A stretch of 64,000 nucleotides of DNA from Amylibacter sp. (GCA_021775355.1 JAJFHZ010000035.1:1-64000); one strand, 5' to 3'; positions 29,805 to 40,926 are shown, numbered from the stretch's first letter. Notes: generated from the letters alone by a model not told the origin. Program-made: numbers and translations.

Positions 29805-30254
29805 CTAATGTTGTGATATACCTTCTTCAAACACAGTAATCAGCTGATCAAATTTTTCTCTGTTATCTTTCCGATCATCAGCGAAGGCACTCTCGGCGGC
29901 TTCACGGATTAAATAGTATTCGTACTCGTCAGAAATTCTCCCTTTTTTCACGATACGCTTGATTTGGTTCGCAATTTTTCCTTCAAGCGCCAAAAGACTA
30001 ACACCACACTTTTGCTTTACGCGTTCAGCGAAAAGTAGCTTCTCTTCAGATGTTAATTCCTCCATTTCTTGGAATATATCATTAAAAGCCATTTTCATGC
30101 CTTGTAGAGCCTTACGACTTGTTTTTGCCTCTTCTGCTCCCTCGCATAAATAACGATTACTTTCCTCAATCTGTTCTGAGGTCAAATAATGAACACCAGC
30201 TATATCATTAAATATCAGTATTATATCTCTTAAAATTTCCGGATCATTTTTCAT
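29805..30254 (-). CDS. hypothetical AT-rich helical protein
   Basis: 149 residues, almost wholly alpha-helical and highly charged, with Glu/Lys-rich stretches (MEELTSEEKLLFAERV, IKRIVKKGRISDEYEYY). No signal peptide or membrane segment. I do not recognise the family. Base composition is clearly richer in A/T than neighbours and it stands alone between the CLC gene and DUF427, so it is probably acquired. GAGGG lies upstream at a long spacing. Confidence 0.6.
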   Translation of the reverse strand: MKNDPEILRDIILIFNDIAGVHYLTSEQIEESNRYLCEGAEEAKTSRKALQGMKMAFNDIFQEMEELTSEEKLLFAERVKQKCGVSLLALEGKIANQIKRIVKKGRISDEYEYYLIREAAESAFADDRKDNREKFDQLITVFEEGISQH

Positions 30255-30414
30255 TTATTTTCTGCCCTCATGGCTCGTGGAAATAATTGTTGATATATTA
30301 TTGGAGTAAACGGCGAATTATTAAATTCAGCAAATGTGCCAAAAGTAGTATTTGCCACATTTCAATATTTATATGCCGAGTTATTACCGCTTGCAACGCC
30401 ATTGCTACGCTTGC

Positions 30415-30750
30415 TTAGGGCTGCTTTTCAACCGAAACACGATCCGTATAAAACGCGATGTGATCTTTGATTTCTGAAACACCCTCCAACGGGGTTTCGT
30501 AGCACCACCCGACATTTTCCAGACCCGAAACGGTAAAATAAGATGCGTCGCCTTTATGGGGGCAATGGGTGGATTTATCGGTTGCTGCGAAAAGTGCCAT
30601 ATCCAAATCCGTTTGCGGAACATATAGAACTGGCGAGTAAGCGCCCTCGGTCATACGTAAAACATTGCGACTGACCCCAAGCTTTGTGCCGTTTGCACTG
30701 ATGCGCCAACTGGACGGGTCTATTTTTATGGTGATTTTCGGTGCTGTCAT
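30415..30750 (-). CDS. DUF427-domain protein
   Basis: 111 residues forming one DUF427 domain: SRNVLRMTEGAYSPVLYVP, a THCPHKGDASYFTV core with conserved Cys/His, and VSEIKDHIAFYTDRVSV at the end. Function in this family is not established. It is the last gene of the minus-strand run starting at cobS, 53 nt after the aminopeptidase. Confidence 0.85.
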   Translation of the reverse strand: MTAPKITIKIDPSSWRISANGTKLGVSRNVLRMTEGAYSPVLYVPQTDLDMALFAATDKSTHCPHKGDASYFTVSGLENVGWCYETPLEGVSEIKDHIAFYTDRVSVEKQP

Positions 30751-30803
30751 TTTGAACCTCTTATCAGAAACCTAGGGTGTTTCCCAAAGAGGGCAAGTGA
30801 TAA

Positions 30804-32597
30804 TTATAATTCAGCGCAGGCCTGTTCCAACCATGTTCTCGTGGCTGCAGAAACCCTACCTTTAAGATTGTCCCAAACTTGTGCGTGATAGGCGTTCAGC
30901 CAGTCCAACTCATCCGCCGTCAGCAGGCTTTTGTCGATCATGGTTTTGCTGATCGGGGCCAGTGTCAGGGTTTCAAAGCACAGCATATCGCGGTCATCGC
31001 TGCCGTCAATCGGCGCGGCGGGCTTTACGAAGATCAGGTTTTCGATGCGAATGCCATATGAGCCTTCTTTGTAATAACCCGGCTCATTGGACAGGATCAT
31101 ACCGGATTTCAAGGGGGTCGTGGCAAGGCGTGAAATACGTTGCGGGCCTTCGTGAACCGACAGATATGATCCAACGCCGTGGCCAGTGCCATGATCATAA
31201 TCCAGCCCTTCGGCCCAAAGTGCTGTGCGGGCGATGGCGTCAATGTCTTTGCCCGTCAGGCCTTCGGGGAAGCGCAGGCGTGATATGGCAATCATGCCTT
31301 TTAGCACCAAAGTGGCGTGATGTACGGCTTTGGGGGGCGGGGCACCAATGGCCAGCGTACGGGTGATGTCGGTCGTGCCGTCCAGATATTGCGCACCTGA
31401 ATCGACCAGCAGAACTTCGTTGAACTGCAAATTGCGGTTGGTCTGATCGGTCACACGGTAATGCACAATGGCACCATTCGGGCCGGAACCGCAAATGGTA
31501 TCGAACGCGATGTTTTTCAGCTTGCCGGTGGCTGCGCGTTTGGTTTCCAGCATTTTGACGATGTCAATTTCAGTGATACCCGCTTCGGGGTTGATGCCAT
31601 CCACCCAGGCCAGAAATTCGCAGATGGCGGCCCCGTCGCGGATGTGGGCTTGGATTGCGCCGTCAAGTTCAGTCTGGTTTTTGCAGGCTTTGGGCAGGGT
31701 GGTCGGGTCTGTGTCAAAGGCGATGTCGATGCCTTGGGTTTCAAGTAAACGCACGATGGCCTCTGGTGCGCAGGTTTTGTCCAGACGCACGGTTCCGCTT
31801 AGGGATGCGAGTGTGGTTTCAAACCCGTCGGGCGCATGCAGGCTGACCTTTGGCCCCAAATGTGTGATCAGGGCCGCATCGGATTTTCGGCTATCCATAA
31901 ACAGCGACACATGCCCCGAGCCATAGAGGATGGCAAAGGCAAGGGCGACGGGGGTTTGACCCAAATCCGTGCCGCGCGTATTCAAAAGCCATGCGATACT
32001 GTCGGGTTGGGTCAGGACAAAGGCACTGTGCTTTGCTTTTGTTAATTCCTTGGCCGCAGTATTGATTTTTTCAATGTGGGACTGACCTGTATAATCCAAA
32101 AGATGCGGTACCATCTTGTCCATGGGCGCGGTGGGCTGATCGTGCCATATGTGATCGATCAGATTGTCCGCAGCCACCAGCTCAATATTGGTTTTCCCAA
32201 GTTTTTCAAGCTCTGCGCGGGTATGCAGCCATGGGTCAAAACCGATTTTTCCGCCCTTTGGCAGGGTTTCGGTTAGCCAATTAATCAGGCTGGTGTCAGG
32301 CCAAGAAACAGGTGTGTAGCAATCCAGATCGATCTGATCGCGGACTTGTAATGTGTAACGCCCGTCAATGAAAACACCTGCTTTGTCTTTTAAGACTGCG
32401 CAAAACCCGGCGGAGCCCGTAAAACCTGTCAACCACGCCAGACGCATATCGCGGGCGGTGACATATTCGCCCTGATGGGCGTCTGCACGCGGAATGAGAT
32501 ATCCGTCCAGACCGTCTTTCAACATCTCATTGCGTAACGATTTCAGGCGGGCTGCACCCGTATCGGGGGATGTCGCACTGTCGAACGACTGAAACAT
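30804..32597 (-). CDS. Xaa-Pro aminopeptidase (M24B family)
   Basis: 597 residues, the long three-domain form: two creatinase-like N-terminal domains, then the pita-bread catalytic domain. Likely metal ligands are visible: Asp in VDSGAQYLDGTTD (two), His in HGTGHGVGSYLSVHEGP, Glu in LSNEPGYY and Glu in CFETLTLAP. It removes N-terminal residues preceding proline. Its start codon abuts the cobT stop (1-nt overlap), so the two are probably translated from one message. Confidence 0.93.
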   Translation of the reverse strand: MFQSFDSATSPDTGAARLKSLRNEMLKDGLDGYLIPRADAHQGEYVTARDMRLAWLTGFTGSAGFCAVLKDKAGVFIDGRYTLQVRDQIDLDCYTPVSWPDTSLINWLTETLPKGGKIGFDPWLHTRAELEKLGKTNIELVAADNLIDHIWHDQPTAPMDKMVPHLLDYTGQSHIEKINTAAKELTKAKHSAFVLTQPDSIAWLLNTRGTDLGQTPVALAFAILYGSGHVSLFMDSRKSDAALITHLGPKVSLHAPDGFETTLASLSGTVRLDKTCAPEAIVRLLETQGIDIAFDTDPTTLPKACKNQTELDGAIQAHIRDGAAICEFLAWVDGINPEAGITEIDIVKMLETKRAATGKLKNIAFDTICGSGPNGAIVHYRVTDQTNRNLQFNEVLLVDSGAQYLDGTTDITRTLAIGAPPPKAVHHATLVLKGMIAISRLRFPEGLTGKDIDAIARTALWAEGLDYDHGTGHGVGSYLSVHEGPQRISRLATTPLKSGMILSNEPGYYKEGSYGIRIENLIFVKPAAPIDGSDDRDMLCFETLTLAPISKTMIDKSLLTADELDWLNAYHAQVWDNLKGRVSAATRTWLEQACAEL

Positions 32598-34474
32598 CAG
32601 CCTGTCCGTTTCAGGTTCATACGTTTGCCTGCGCGCGGGTCATTGTCGAACAAGTTGGCAAGTTGCTCGGTAATCGCGCCCGCCAATTGTTCCGCATCGG
32701 TGATCGTGACCGCGCGTTCATAGTATCGTGTCACATCATGTCCGATACCTATGGCGATCAGTTCAACCATTTTGCGTTTTTCCACCATGGCGATCACGTC
32801 GCGCAGGTGTTTTTCCAGATAGCTGGCTGAATTTACCGAAAGCGTGCTGTCGTCCACAGGGGCGCCATCCGAAATCACCAGCAGTATGCGCCGTTGTTCA
32901 GGGCGGGAAACCATGCGCCGATGCGCCCATTCCAGGGCCTCACCGTCGATGTTTTCTTTCAGCAACCCTTCTTTCATCATCAATCCCAGATTGGGTCTGG
33001 CACGCCGCCACGGGGCATCGGCCGCTTTATAGATGATGTGACGCAGGTCATTCAGGCGGCCCGGTTCCGCAGGGCGGCCCGCATTCAGCCATTCTTCGCG
33101 GGATTTGCCGCCTTTCCACGCACGGGTGGTAAAGCCCAAAATCTCGCACTTGACCTGACAGCGTTCCAACGTGCGGGCCATGACATCGGCGCAAATCGCG
33201 GCGATGGAAATAGGGCGTCCGCGCATTGATCCCGAATTGTCGATCAGGATGGTTACGACGGTGTCGCGGAATTCAGTATCGTTTTCGACCTTGAACGACA
33301 GCGGCGTTGTCGGATTGGCAATGACACGCGCCAGACGGCCCGCGTCCAGCATGCCTTCTTCCATATCAAACTGCCAACTGCGATTTTGTTGAGCCTGCAA
33401 GCGGCGTTGCAATTTGTTGGCAAGCCGTGAAACAGCGCCTTTCAACGGTTCCAATTGTTGATCCAGATAGGCCCGCAGGCGTTCCAGTTCAGCGGGTTCT
33501 GCCAGTTCTTCTGCCAATTCTTCTTCGTCATATTCGGTGGTGAAAACCCGGTAATTCGGGTCTGCGTCCGATATGGCGGGCGGGGTTGGCGGCTCTAACG
33601 GGGCTTCACCATCGGGGGCGTCAACCTCTTCGGCACCGTCCATGTCATCGCGCTCGTCCATCGAGACCTGCGATTGTTGCTGATCAGCGGATTGCTGTTG
33701 ATCTTGCTGATCGTCAAACTCGTCTGACTCTTCGTCCTGATCGCCCGCGTCGGTGTCAGGCGTATCTTCTTCATAATCCTGATCTTCTTGTTCGGCGCTG
33801 TCGTCATTGTCGTCACCGGTATCATCCGGATCATCGCCCAATTGGTCGCCAAAACCCAGATCATCAATCAATTGGCGGGCGAATTTGGCGAATTCGACCT
33901 GATCGGCCATTGCATCTTCCAGACCTTTGAACGTGTCACCTGAACGTTCTTCGATCTGGGTCTGCCATTGCTTCATTGCATTATCCACCGCGGGTGGCAT
34001 TTCACGGCCTGTCGCCATATGGCGCAGATAATAGCCAAGGGCCGTGGGCATCGGCACTTCTTTGAAAGAGCTGACCTGATCGTAACCCAGTTTCAATGCT
34101 TCCGCTTCCATTTTGGCGTCGATGTTGCCTGCGGTTCCGGGCATGGCCTTGGCACCTACGGCTTCGCAGCGCGCAGTGGCCATTACTTCATAAATCTCAC
34201 GCGCGTCAGCGCCTTCGGGCATATAGCGGTTATGGGTGGTTTCATTGTTGAAGCGTTTACGCAGGGCATAGGCATCTGCCGTGCCGCGTGCCAACAGCAC
34301 CTCATCCAAGGACATTCGTCGACTGACTTGCGGCAGGCGCATGATCTCGTTGTTGACACCGGGTGGGTCAACGGAAAACGCCACGTTCAGTTCTGCATCA
34401 TTGGCCATAGCGCGTGTGGCCTCGGTCAATGCCTTTTTGAAAGGATCAGCAGGGTTGTCGTTTGGTTTGCTCAT
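32597..34474 (-). CDS. cobT: aerobic cobaltochelatase subunit CobT
   Basis: 625 residues. N-terminal CobT domain, a very acidic Asp/Glu/Gln-rich linker (about 210-285), and a C-terminal VWA domain with the metal-ion site [11 protein letters not shown] near residue 410. CobT pairs with the AAA+ subunit CobS; together with CobN they insert Co2+ into hydrogenobyrinic acid a,c-diamide. Typical length for the family. CobN is not in this window. A racemase gene separates cobT from cobS. Confidence 0.95.
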   Translation of the reverse strand: MSKPNDNPADPFKKALTEATRAMANDAELNVAFSVDPPGVNNEIMRLPQVSRRMSLDEVLLARGTADAYALRKRFNNETTHNRYMPEGADAREIYEVMATARCEAVGAKAMPGTAGNIDAKMEAEALKLGYDQVSSFKEVPMPTALGYYLRHMATGREMPPAVDNAMKQWQTQIEERSGDTFKGLEDAMADQVEFAKFARQLIDDLGFGDQLGDDPDDTGDDNDDSAEQEDQDYEEDTPDTDAGDQDEESDEFDDQQDQQQSADQQQSQVSMDERDDMDGAEEVDAPDGEAPLEPPTPPAISDADPNYRVFTTEYDEEELAEELAEPAELERLRAYLDQQLEPLKGAVSRLANKLQRRLQAQQNRSWQFDMEEGMLDAGRLARVIANPTTPLSFKVENDTEFRDTVVTILIDNSGSMRGRPISIAAICADVMARTLERCQVKCEILGFTTRAWKGGKSREEWLNAGRPAEPGRLNDLRHIIYKAADAPWRRARPNLGLMMKEGLLKENIDGEALEWAHRRMVSRPEQRRILLVISDGAPVDDSTLSVNSASYLEKHLRDVIAMVEKRKMVELIAIGIGHDVTRYYERAVTITDAEQLAGAITEQLANLFDNDPRAGKRMNLKRTG

Positions 34475-34476
34475 AA

Positions 34477-35184
34477 TCAGGAGTGCCCCGTGTTAAGAGT
34501 GTCGATGGTTTTAACATCAGATGCGAGATCGGCCAAGACTGCAACATGAACATCAAGCGCGTCAATAACCGGATAGCCGGGGTCATGCTGCCCGTCAAAG
34601 GCAAGGTTCAGGTCAGTGCCTGCCAGAATTATGGCTTCGGTACCCTGATCTTTGACCATTTTGCGGCCTGCTTCAAAGAAAATATCTCTTTGTGTGTCCG
34701 TGCATATACCGTTGACCGCCATGTCTATATAGAGATTGCCAATGGTGGTTAAGTCTGCATCAGGGGCAACGGCTTCGGTTTTTTCAAGTTGCCCGTAAAG
34801 GTGTGTGCGCATGACCACTTCGGTTCCCAGTAAGCCGACGCGCTTCAGGCCCTGCCCCGCAAAATAGGCGTCCAGCGGTGTAACTGCACTGACCAGAGGA
34901 AGCGTTGAAATCTTTGCGGTTTCTGCAAAACAGAAATGACCGCCAAGCGAGGTGATTGCAGCACATTCCGCCCCTGCCGCTTTCAACCGTTCGATCAGGC
35001 CAGCATATATAGTAGCCTGTTCATCACGCAGGTCAGCACGGTTGTTTTTAACAAGGTCGTGAGCGTCTGCCTGAACAATCGTCAATTCCAATCGGCTGTC
35101 CCTTTGGCGCATCAAATCAGTCAGCCGCTGATAGTAAACAACCGTTGCCGCAGGGCCAATACCGCCGATCAGTCCAAGGTGCAT
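34477..35184 (-). CDS. aspartate/glutamate racemase family protein
   Basis: 235 residues with the Asp/Glu racemase fold: N-terminal [19 protein letters not shown], and paired catalytic-site regions near [16 protein letters not shown] and [14 protein letters not shown]. In this family two Cys usually act as the acid/base pair. Here the first site reads ITSLGGHFC and the second LAGTDL, so the canonical Cys positions appear to be replaced by Ser/Thr-like residues. Activity as a racemase is therefore uncertain. It lies 2 nt before cobT and 27 nt after cobS. Confidence 0.8.
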   Translation of the reverse strand: MHLGLIGGIGPAATVVYYQRLTDLMRQRDSRLELTIVQADAHDLVKNNRADLRDEQATIYAGLIERLKAAGAECAAITSLGGHFCFAETAKISTLPLVSAVTPLDAYFAGQGLKRVGLLGTEVVMRTHLYGQLEKTEAVAPDADLTTIGNLYIDMAVNGICTDTQRDIFFEAGRKMVKDQGTEAIILAGTDLNLAFDGQHDPGYPVIDALDVHVAVLADLASDVKTIDTLNTGHS

Positions 35185-35211
35185 TTTACTGTCCCCGTCT
35201 TGTGGTTTGCA

Positions 35212-36186
35212 TCACCCCAAACTCACACTCGCCGCACTTTCGGGCAGTTCTTCGTTGAAACAGCGCTGATAGAACTCGGCGATGACCTCACGTTCCAGCT
35301 CGTCGCATTTGTTTAGGAATGTCAGGCGGAAGGCAAAACCAATGTCGTTGAATACATCCGCATTCTGCGCCCATGTGATGACAGTACGCGGTGAAATCAC
35401 GGTGGAAATGTCGCCGTTCATGAACGCATTGCGAGACAGATTTGCGACCGTCACCATGTGTTCGATCACCTGACGATCAGTGCCGGGGTTTTTGGCCGCA
35501 ACGATATTCACTTCGGCGTCATGACTGAGGTAGTTCAGCGTGGAAACGATCGACCAGCGATCCATCTGGCCCTGATTGATCTGTTGTGTGCCGTGGTAAA
35601 GACCTGTGGTATCGCCCAAGCCAACAGTGTTGGCGGTGGCGAACAGGCGGAAATAGGGATGCGGGGTGATGACTTTGTTCTGATCCAGAAGGGTCAGTTT
35701 ACCGTCCACTTCCAGCACACGTTGAATGACGAACATCACATCGGCGCGGCCTGCGTCATATTCGTCAAACACAATGGCAGTTGGGTTGCGCAGGGCCCAT
35801 GGCAGGATGCCTTCCTGAAATTCAGTGACCTGCTTGCCGTCGCGCAGTTTGATGGCATCTTTTCCTATCAGGTCGATCCGGCTGATGTGGCTGTCAAGGT
35901 TCACCCGCACACAGGGCCAGTTCAGACGGGCTGCGACCTGTTCGATATGGGTGGATTTACCCGTGCCGTGATAGCCCTGGATCATCACACGGCGGTTATG
36001 AGTGAAGCCTGCAAGGATGGCCAGTGTGGTGTCGTGATCAAACTGATAGGTGCTATCAAATGCTGGGACGCGATCAGAGCTGTCTGCAAAGCCTTTCACA
36101 ATCATATCGCTGTCGATGCCAAACACTTCCCGCACCGATATATCGCGTGTGGGGGTTGCGTTGATGTCCAAATTACCGTCTGCCAT
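35212..36186 (-). CDS. cobS: aerobic cobaltochelatase AAA+ subunit CobS
   Basis: 324 residues, MoxR-like AAA+ ATPase with Walker [10 protein letters not shown] (71-79), Walker [11 protein letters not shown] (about 137-146) and the sensor region [10 protein letters not shown]. CobS hydrolyses ATP to drive Co2+ insertion with CobT and CobN in the aerobic cobalamin pathway. It heads the minus-strand run cobS - racemase - cobT - aminopeptidase - DUF427. Its upstream gap is shared with the divergent GMC gene. Confidence 0.95.
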   Translation of the reverse strand: MADGNLDINATPTRDISVREVFGIDSDMIVKGFADSSDRVPAFDSTYQFDHDTTLAILAGFTHNRRVMIQGYHGTGKSTHIEQVAARLNWPCVRVNLDSHISRIDLIGKDAIKLRDGKQVTEFQEGILPWALRNPTAIVFDEYDAGRADVMFVIQRVLEVDGKLTLLDQNKVITPHPYFRLFATANTVGLGDTTGLYHGTQQINQGQMDRWSIVSTLNYLSHDAEVNIVAAKNPGTDRQVIEHMVTVANLSRNAFMNGDISTVISPRTVITWAQNADVFNDIGFAFRLTFLNKCDELEREVIAEFYQRCFNEELPESAASVSLG

Positions 36187-36341
36187 GTTCGGGTTTCCTA
36201 TAGTTCTTTTAGCAAGTCTGCTTGTTCATATGCTTAGTGATATAATTTGCAGGGTTCTGCAAGACCTTGGTGGTAAATTACTGTTTCGCCTTGATCTTGG
36301 GACGTGTCCGACAAATAGTGCAGCCTAACAAGGAATACACG

Positions 36342-37952
36342 ATGACACAGGAATTCGGTACATTTGATTATATTGTAGTCGGTGCAGGCTCTGCCGGTTC
36401 GGTTTTGGCGGCGCGGCTTTCGGAAAACCCGAAACATAAGGTTTTGCTGCTGGAAGCGGGCAAAAGCGATAATTATATCTGGGTTCATATCCCTGTGGGG
36501 TATTTGTATTGCATCGGTAATCCGCGCACGGACTGGATGTTCAACACTGTGGCCGAGGCGGGGTTGAACGGGCGGTCGCTGATGTATCCGCGCGGTAAAC
36601 TGCTGGGCGGGTGTTCATCGATCAACGGGATGCTTTATTTACGCGGTCAAGCACGCGATTATGATGGCTGGCGGCAGATGGGCAATGCGGGCTGGGGGTG
36701 GGATGATATTTTACCCTATTTTACCAAATCAGAGGATCATTTTGAAGGTGCCGACGATCTGCACGGGGCAGGTGGCGAATGGCGGGTGGAAGAGCAACGC
36801 TTGTCTTGGGAAGTCTTGGATGATTTTGCAGATGCTTGTGTGGAAGCGGGCATTCCGAAAGTGCGTGACTTCAATTCGGGCGACAATGAGGGCGTTAATT
36901 ATTTTCAAGTGAACCAGAAGTCGGGGTTTCGCTGGAATACGCGCAAGGCGTTTTTGAAACCCGTGCAGCGCCGGGCGAATCTGACGATTGTGACCGAGGC
37001 CCATGCGGAACGAATTGTCTTTGAAGGTAAGCGTGCTGTGGGGATCCAGTTTGAAAAGAACGGCACCTCGCAGATTGCACGCGCTGATGTAGAGGTTGTA
37101 TTATCCGCAGGCGCAATCGGCAGTCCGCATTTACTGCAAGTGTCGGGCGTTGGGCCTACGAAAGTGCTGGCGGAACACGGGGTTGAGGTTTTACACGAAA
37201 GCCCGGGTGTGGGCGAAAATCTGCAAGACCATCTACAACTGCGCTGTATTTTCAAGGTTCAGGGCGCGAAAACACTGAACCAGCGGGCTGGCAGCCTGTT
37301 GGGGCGTGCGGGAATTGCATTGGAATATGCGCTGAAGCGTACAGGACCGATGTCGATGGCACCGTCGCAGTTGGGGGCATTCGCGAAGTCTGACCCGTCA
37401 AAGGATACGGCGGATCTGGAATTTCATGTGCAACCCTTGTCGCTGGAGAAATTCGGTGATCCTTTGCATGATTTCCCTGCGATTACCGCAAGTGTCTGCA
37501 ATTTGCGACCGGAAAGCCGTGGCACGGTGCGTTTGTCGTCAAACAACACCAAAGATGCACCAAAGATTGCGCCGAACTACCTATCCACTGAAGGCGACCG
37601 TTTGGTGGCCGCGCGTGCCATTCGGTTGGCGCGTAAGATTGTGGGTCAACAGGCGTTGACGAAATATACGCCATCTGAATATCTGCCGGGCGAGGCTTAT
37701 CAGTCGGATGCTGAACTGGCGACGGCGGCCGGTAATATCGGTACGACGATATTCCATCCGACCTGTACCGCAAAAATGGGGGATGATACCATGGCTGTGG
37801 TCGATGATCGCTTGCGGGTGCATGGGTTGCAGGGTTTGCGGGTGGTGGATGCGTCTGTGATGCCGACAATCACGTCAGGCAATACCAACTCACCGACGAT
37901 CATGATCGCGGAAAAGGCGGCGGACATGATGAAGGCGGATGCGAAGGGGTAG
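36342..37952 (+). CDS. GMC-family FAD oxidoreductase (choline/alcohol dehydrogenase-like)
   Basis: 536 residues. N-terminal dinucleotide-binding motif [23 protein letters not shown] signature [20 protein letters not shown], second signature [16 protein letters not shown], and C-terminal active-site region HPTCTAKMG followed by [16 protein letters not shown]. It oxidises an alcohol via FAD; substrate unknown (choline dehydrogenase BetA is the closest well-known relative, but no bet genes are adjacent). AAGGA precedes ATG 36342. It is inserted in opposite orientation between cobS and the J-domain gene. Confidence 0.9.
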   Translation: MTQEFGTFDYIVVGAGSAGSVLAARLSENPKHKVLLLEAGKSDNYIWVHIPVGYLYCIGNPRTDWMFNTVAEAGLNGRSLMYPRGKLLGGCSSINGMLYLRGQARDYDGWRQMGNAGWGWDDILPYFTKSEDHFEGADDLHGAGGEWRVEEQRLSWEVLDDFADACVEAGIPKVRDFNSGDNEGVNYFQVNQKSGFRWNTRKAFLKPVQRRANLTIVTEAHAERIVFEGKRAVGIQFEKNGTSQIARADVEVVLSAGAIGSPHLLQVSGVGPTKVLAEHGVEVLHESPGVGENLQDHLQLRCIFKVQGAKTLNQRAGSLLGRAGIALEYALKRTGPMSMAPSQLGAFAKSDPSKDTADLEFHVQPLSLEKFGDPLHDFPAITASVCNLRPESRGTVRLSSNNTKDAPKIAPNYLSTEGDRLVAARAIRLARKIVGQQALTKYTPSEYLPGEAYQSDAELATAAGNIGTTIFHPTCTAKMGDDTMAVVDDRLRVHGLQGLRVVDASVMPTITSGNTNSPTIMIAEKAADMMKADAKG

Positions 37953-37975
37953 TGTACACCCCTTATCGCCACACA

Positions 37976-38635
37976 TTAATCCTTGAACGACTTGCTGATC
38001 CTGATTTGATCCCATGCCCAGACGACTTCCTGCAAGCGATCTTCGTCAGATCGGTCGCCGCCGTTCATGTCGGGGTGCAACACTTTGACCAAGGCTTTAT
38101 ATTGTTTACGCAGTTCTGTTTTAGTCCAATGATCTTTTGCATCCAGAATATCGATGGCCTTGCGTTCAGCAGGGGGTAGGCGTTTGGCGCTGCCCACGTC
38201 CGATCCGCGCCCGTGGTTTCGTGTGGCATTGTCGCCCAACACTTCGTGAGCGTCCTTGATGCCCAAACGCGCCCATGCTTTTTCTTCGGGGGTTTGTTTG
38301 CGCTCGGCCTCATTGTTGTCGCCAAAGGGCGATGTCGGGCGTTCCCAGACGCGATCGGCTGCAAATTGCTCTTCCAGCTCTTCCTGGGTGTGGTTTTCAA
38401 AGAAATTCCACTTTTGGTTAAATTCGCGAATGTGCGCGAGACAAAACCAGCGGAATTCTTCCAGATTGTCGGGGTTCAGGGGCGCGCGATATTTGCCCGC
38501 TTCATCACATTCGGGGTGCTGGCACATCTGTGTTGAGGTTTCAGATGCACCGGACATGCCACGACGGCCCTTTTTACGACGCTTCTTATCCGCCGATACT
38601 GATATATCGAATTCAAAAAGGGGACGATCAGACAT
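37976..38635 (-). CDS. J-domain (DnaJ-like) protein
   Basis: 219 residues with the J domain at the C-terminus: KTELRKQYKALVKVLHPDMN, containing the HPD triad that stimulates Hsp70 ATPase. The N-terminal half is a charged region with Cys residues (CQHPECDEAGKYRA, FRWFCLAHIREF) that could bind a metal. There is no Gly/Phe or zinc-finger region of classical DnaJ, so it is a specialised co-chaperone. It is divergent from bolA, and such genes commonly neighbour cobS in Rhodobacterales. Confidence 0.87.
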   Translation of the reverse strand: MSDRPLFEFDISVSADKKRRKKGRRGMSGASETSTQMCQHPECDEAGKYRAPLNPDNLEEFRWFCLAHIREFNQKWNFFENHTQEELEEQFAADRVWERPTSPFGDNNEAERKQTPEEKAWARLGIKDAHEVLGDNATRNHGRGSDVGSAKRLPPAERKAIDILDAKDHWTKTELRKQYKALVKVLHPDMNGGDRSDEDRLQEVVWAWDQIRISKSFKD

Positions 38636-38732
38636 TCAATTACCTATTTACCTTGTGCTTCGGATCAGGGAGTTTAACGTATTCTTGGGCGCCGCCAAGG
38701 GGTGAATTGAATAAAGGTTGAAAAAATTGAAC

Positions 38733-38993
38733 ATGTATGAACGAATTTCATCAAAACTTCAAACGGCATTCGACCCCGTCTTTCTGGATGTTGTCGATGA
38801 CAGTGAAGCGCATCGTGGACATGGTGGTTACCGTGAAGGCGGCAATACGCATTTTAACGTTACGATTAAAGCCAGTTCTTTCAATGGGTTAAGCCGTGTA
38901 GCCCAACAACGGTTGATCAATAAGGAACTGGCACAAGAATTTGAAGACGGGCTTCATGCGTTGGCGTTAGTGGTGCAAACAACGGACGGTTAG
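38733..38993 (+). CDS. bolA: BolA family protein
   Basis: 86 residues with the BolA pattern: N-terminal MYERISSKLQTAF helix, DDSEAHRGHGGY loop and THFNVTIKASSF strand, then the AQQRLINKELAQEF helix. BolA proteins bind glutaredoxins through [2Fe-2S] clusters and affect iron handling and morphology. The start is uncertain: ATG 38733 is the first ATG, but TTG 38727 or 38718 fits the AAAGG at 38713 better. It converges with the DUF4177-like gene, overlapping by 4 nt. Confidence 0.88.
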   Translation: MYERISSKLQTAFDPVFLDVVDDSEAHRGHGGYREGGNTHFNVTIKASSFNGLSRVAQQRLINKELAQEFEDGLHALALVVQTTDG

Positions 38994-39397
38994 TTTTTTG
39001 CGTCTTCGACGTCTTCATCATCATCGTCCACCGGAGTGCCGATATCTGTGGTTTCATACTCATCTTCGGGGAAGTCGTCGTTGATTTCGTCAAACAGATC
39101 CATTTCGGTCTCGCTTTGATCTTCCAATAGGGCCGTCACATCGGGCTCTGTATTGGCTGCATCCGCAAGTCTGCGAAAGACCAGAACATTCTGATAAGTT
39201 TCCACTTTACGCATAGTGATGCCGTGGCGTTCATCCGCAGGCAGGGATTCTGCGCGGATATATTCCCATCCATCGGTCGCCAGTTCATTAAGGGTCGTTT
39301 CCATGGCACTTGCAAACCTGCCGGTGGGACCTTTGGCACCTTTAACGCGGGTACCTCGGCGTGGCGCAGGCATGACTTTATATTCAAAATATTCCAT
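38990..39397 (-). CDS. DUF4177-like protein with acidic tail
   Basis: 135 residues. The N-terminal half (MEYFEYKVMPAP, ELATDGWEYIRAESLP, NVLVFRR) matches the small alpha/beta DUF4177-type domain, and the last 45 residues are a strongly acidic disordered tail (about 20 Asp/Glu). Function unknown. It lies 17 nt upstream of neither promoter nor terminator I can see, just downstream of gatB on the same strand, so the two are probably co-transcribed. Confidence 0.75.
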   Translation of the reverse strand: MEYFEYKVMPAPRRGTRVKGAKGPTGRFASAMETTLNELATDGWEYIRAESLPADERHGITMRKVETYQNVLVFRRLADAANTEPDVTALLEDQSETEMDLFDEINDDFPEDEYETTDIGTPVDDDDEDVEDAKN

Positions 39398-39414
39398 TAA
39401 ATCAGCCCTACTCT

Positions 39415-40926
39415 TTACAGACCCAGTTTTTCAGCAATGATCTGGTTTACCGCTTTTGGGTTGGCTTTGCCACCCGTAGCTTTCATAACCTGACCTACGA
39501 ACCATCCTGCTAATTTAGGGTTCAGTTTGGCTTTTTCAACCTGATCGGGGTTGGCTGCAATAATATCGTCAACCGCCGCTTCGATAGCGCCTGTGTCCGT
39601 GACCTGTTTCATGCCGCGTGCTTCAACGATTTCGGCGGGCTCGCCGCCTTCATTCCAGATGATCTCAAACAAATCCTTAGCGATTTTACCGCTGATGTCG
39701 CCCTTGGCGATCAGATCCAGAATACCGCCCAGTTGTGCGGCGGATATCGGGCTGTCAGTGACCTTCAAATCTTCTTTGTTCAAGCGGCCAAAAAGTTCAT
39801 TGATCACCCAGTTTGCAGCCTGTTTGCCATCGCGCCCTTTTGCAACTTTTTCAAAGAAAGTTGCATCGGATATATCTGCGGTCAAAACGCCGGCGTCATA
39901 CTCTGTCATGCCGTAATCGGTTACAAAACGAGCTTTTTTGGCGTCGGGCAGTTCAGGTAGGGTATCACCGATGGCGTCGACCCAAGATTGTTCTATGCGC
40001 AATGGCAGCAGGTCGGGACAAGGAAAGTAACGGTAATCATGCGCTTCTTCTTTTGAACGCATAGTGCGGGTTTCACCTTTGTCAGGGTCGTAAAGACGGG
40101 TTTCTTGATCAATGCTGCCACCATCTTCCAATATCGCGATTTGGCGACGGGCCTCAATGTCAATCGCGGCCTGAATGAAACGCATAGAGTTCATGTTCTT
40201 GATCTCGCAACGCGTACCCAGAACACTGAAATCATCGGTTTCGCGGAACTTTTCATAATCGCCGGGTTTGCAGACAGAAACGTTTACATCGGCGCGCAAG
40301 TTACCGTTTTGCATGTTGCCGTCACAGGTGCCCAGATAACGCAGGATTTGACGAATTTTGGCGACATAAGCGGCAGCTTCTTCCGGACCGCGAATATCGG
40401 GGCGACTGACGATTTCCATCAGGGCGACACCGGTGCGGTTCAGATCAACGAATGACATGTTCGGATCCATGTCATGCACGGATTTACCTGCATCCTGTTC
40501 CAGATGGATGCGTTCCACACGCACTTTGCGCGCAATGCCGGGTTCCATATCGACCAGAACCTCGCCTTCGCCCACGATAGGGTGGTAGAGTTGGCTGATT
40601 TGGTAACCTTGCGGTAGGTCGGGATAAAAATAATTTTTACGGTCAAATGCGGAATAAAGGTTGATATCCGCCTTTAGGCCCAGACCTGAGCGCACGGCTT
40701 GCTCGACACAAAATTCGTTGATAACGGGCAACATGCCCGGCATTGCAGCATCAACGAAGGAAACGTTTGAATTGGGTTCAGCACCGAATTTGGTAGAGGC
40801 CCCTGAAAACAGTTTGGCTTTTGAAGCGACTTGCGCATGAACTTCCAGCCCGATCACAAGCTCCCAGTCACCTTTGGCACCTGCAAAGGTTTTGGGTTTC
40901 GGTTCTGTGTAGCTAAGTTCGGCCAT
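39415..40926 (-). CDS. gatB: Asp-tRNA(Asn)/Glu-tRNA(Gln) amidotransferase subunit B
   Basis: 503 residues. N-terminal kinase-like domain with [22 protein letters not shown] and the ATP/metal region, the [16 protein letters not shown] signature, and the C-terminal YqeY-like tail domain. GatB binds the misacylated tRNA and, within GatCAB, converts Glu-tRNA(Gln) or Asp-tRNA(Asn) to the cognate form. gatA and gatC are not adjacent, which is common in alphaproteobacteria. Confidence 0.96.
   Translation of the reverse strand: MAELSYTEPKPKTFAGAKGDWELVIGLEVHAQVASKAKLFSGASTKFGAEPNSNVSFVDAAMPGMLPVINEFCVEQAVRSGLGLKADINLYSAFDRKNYFYPDLPQGYQISQLYHPIVGEGEVLVDMEPGIARKVRVERIHLEQDAGKSVHDMDPNMSFVDLNRTGVALMEIVSRPDIRGPEEAAAYVAKIRQILRYLGTCDGNMQNGNLRADVNVSVCKPGDYEKFRETDDFSVLGTRCEIKNMNSMRFIQAAIDIEARRQIAILEDGGSIDQETRLYDPDKGETRTMRSKEEAHDYRYFPCPDLLPLRIEQSWVDAIGDTLPELPDAKKARFVTDYGMTEYDAGVLTADISDATFFEKVAKGRDGKQAANWVINELFGRLNKEDLKVTDSPISAAQLGGILDLIAKGDISGKIAKDLFEIIWNEGGEPAEIVEARGMKQVTDTGAIEAAVDDIIAANPDQVEKAKLNPKLAGWFVGQVMKATGGKANPKAVNQIIAEKLGL

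Noticed and set aside
29726..29839. 37-residue + strand frame (MTIDILSAYSVITTY...) with GGGGA upstream
   Set aside because: It runs into the 3' end of the opposite gene, has low complexity and no recognisable features; more likely a remnant or chance frame.
30340..30425. Possible third core-edge duplication (a CTTAGGG match between the CLC stop and the DUF427 end)
   Set aside because: Only about ten matching bases; explained by coincidence of stop-codon context.
37944..37964. AAGGGGT-N7-ACCCCTT hairpin between the convergent GMC and J-domain genes
   Set aside because: It overlaps the GMC stop and has no T-run, so it is too weak to call as a terminator.
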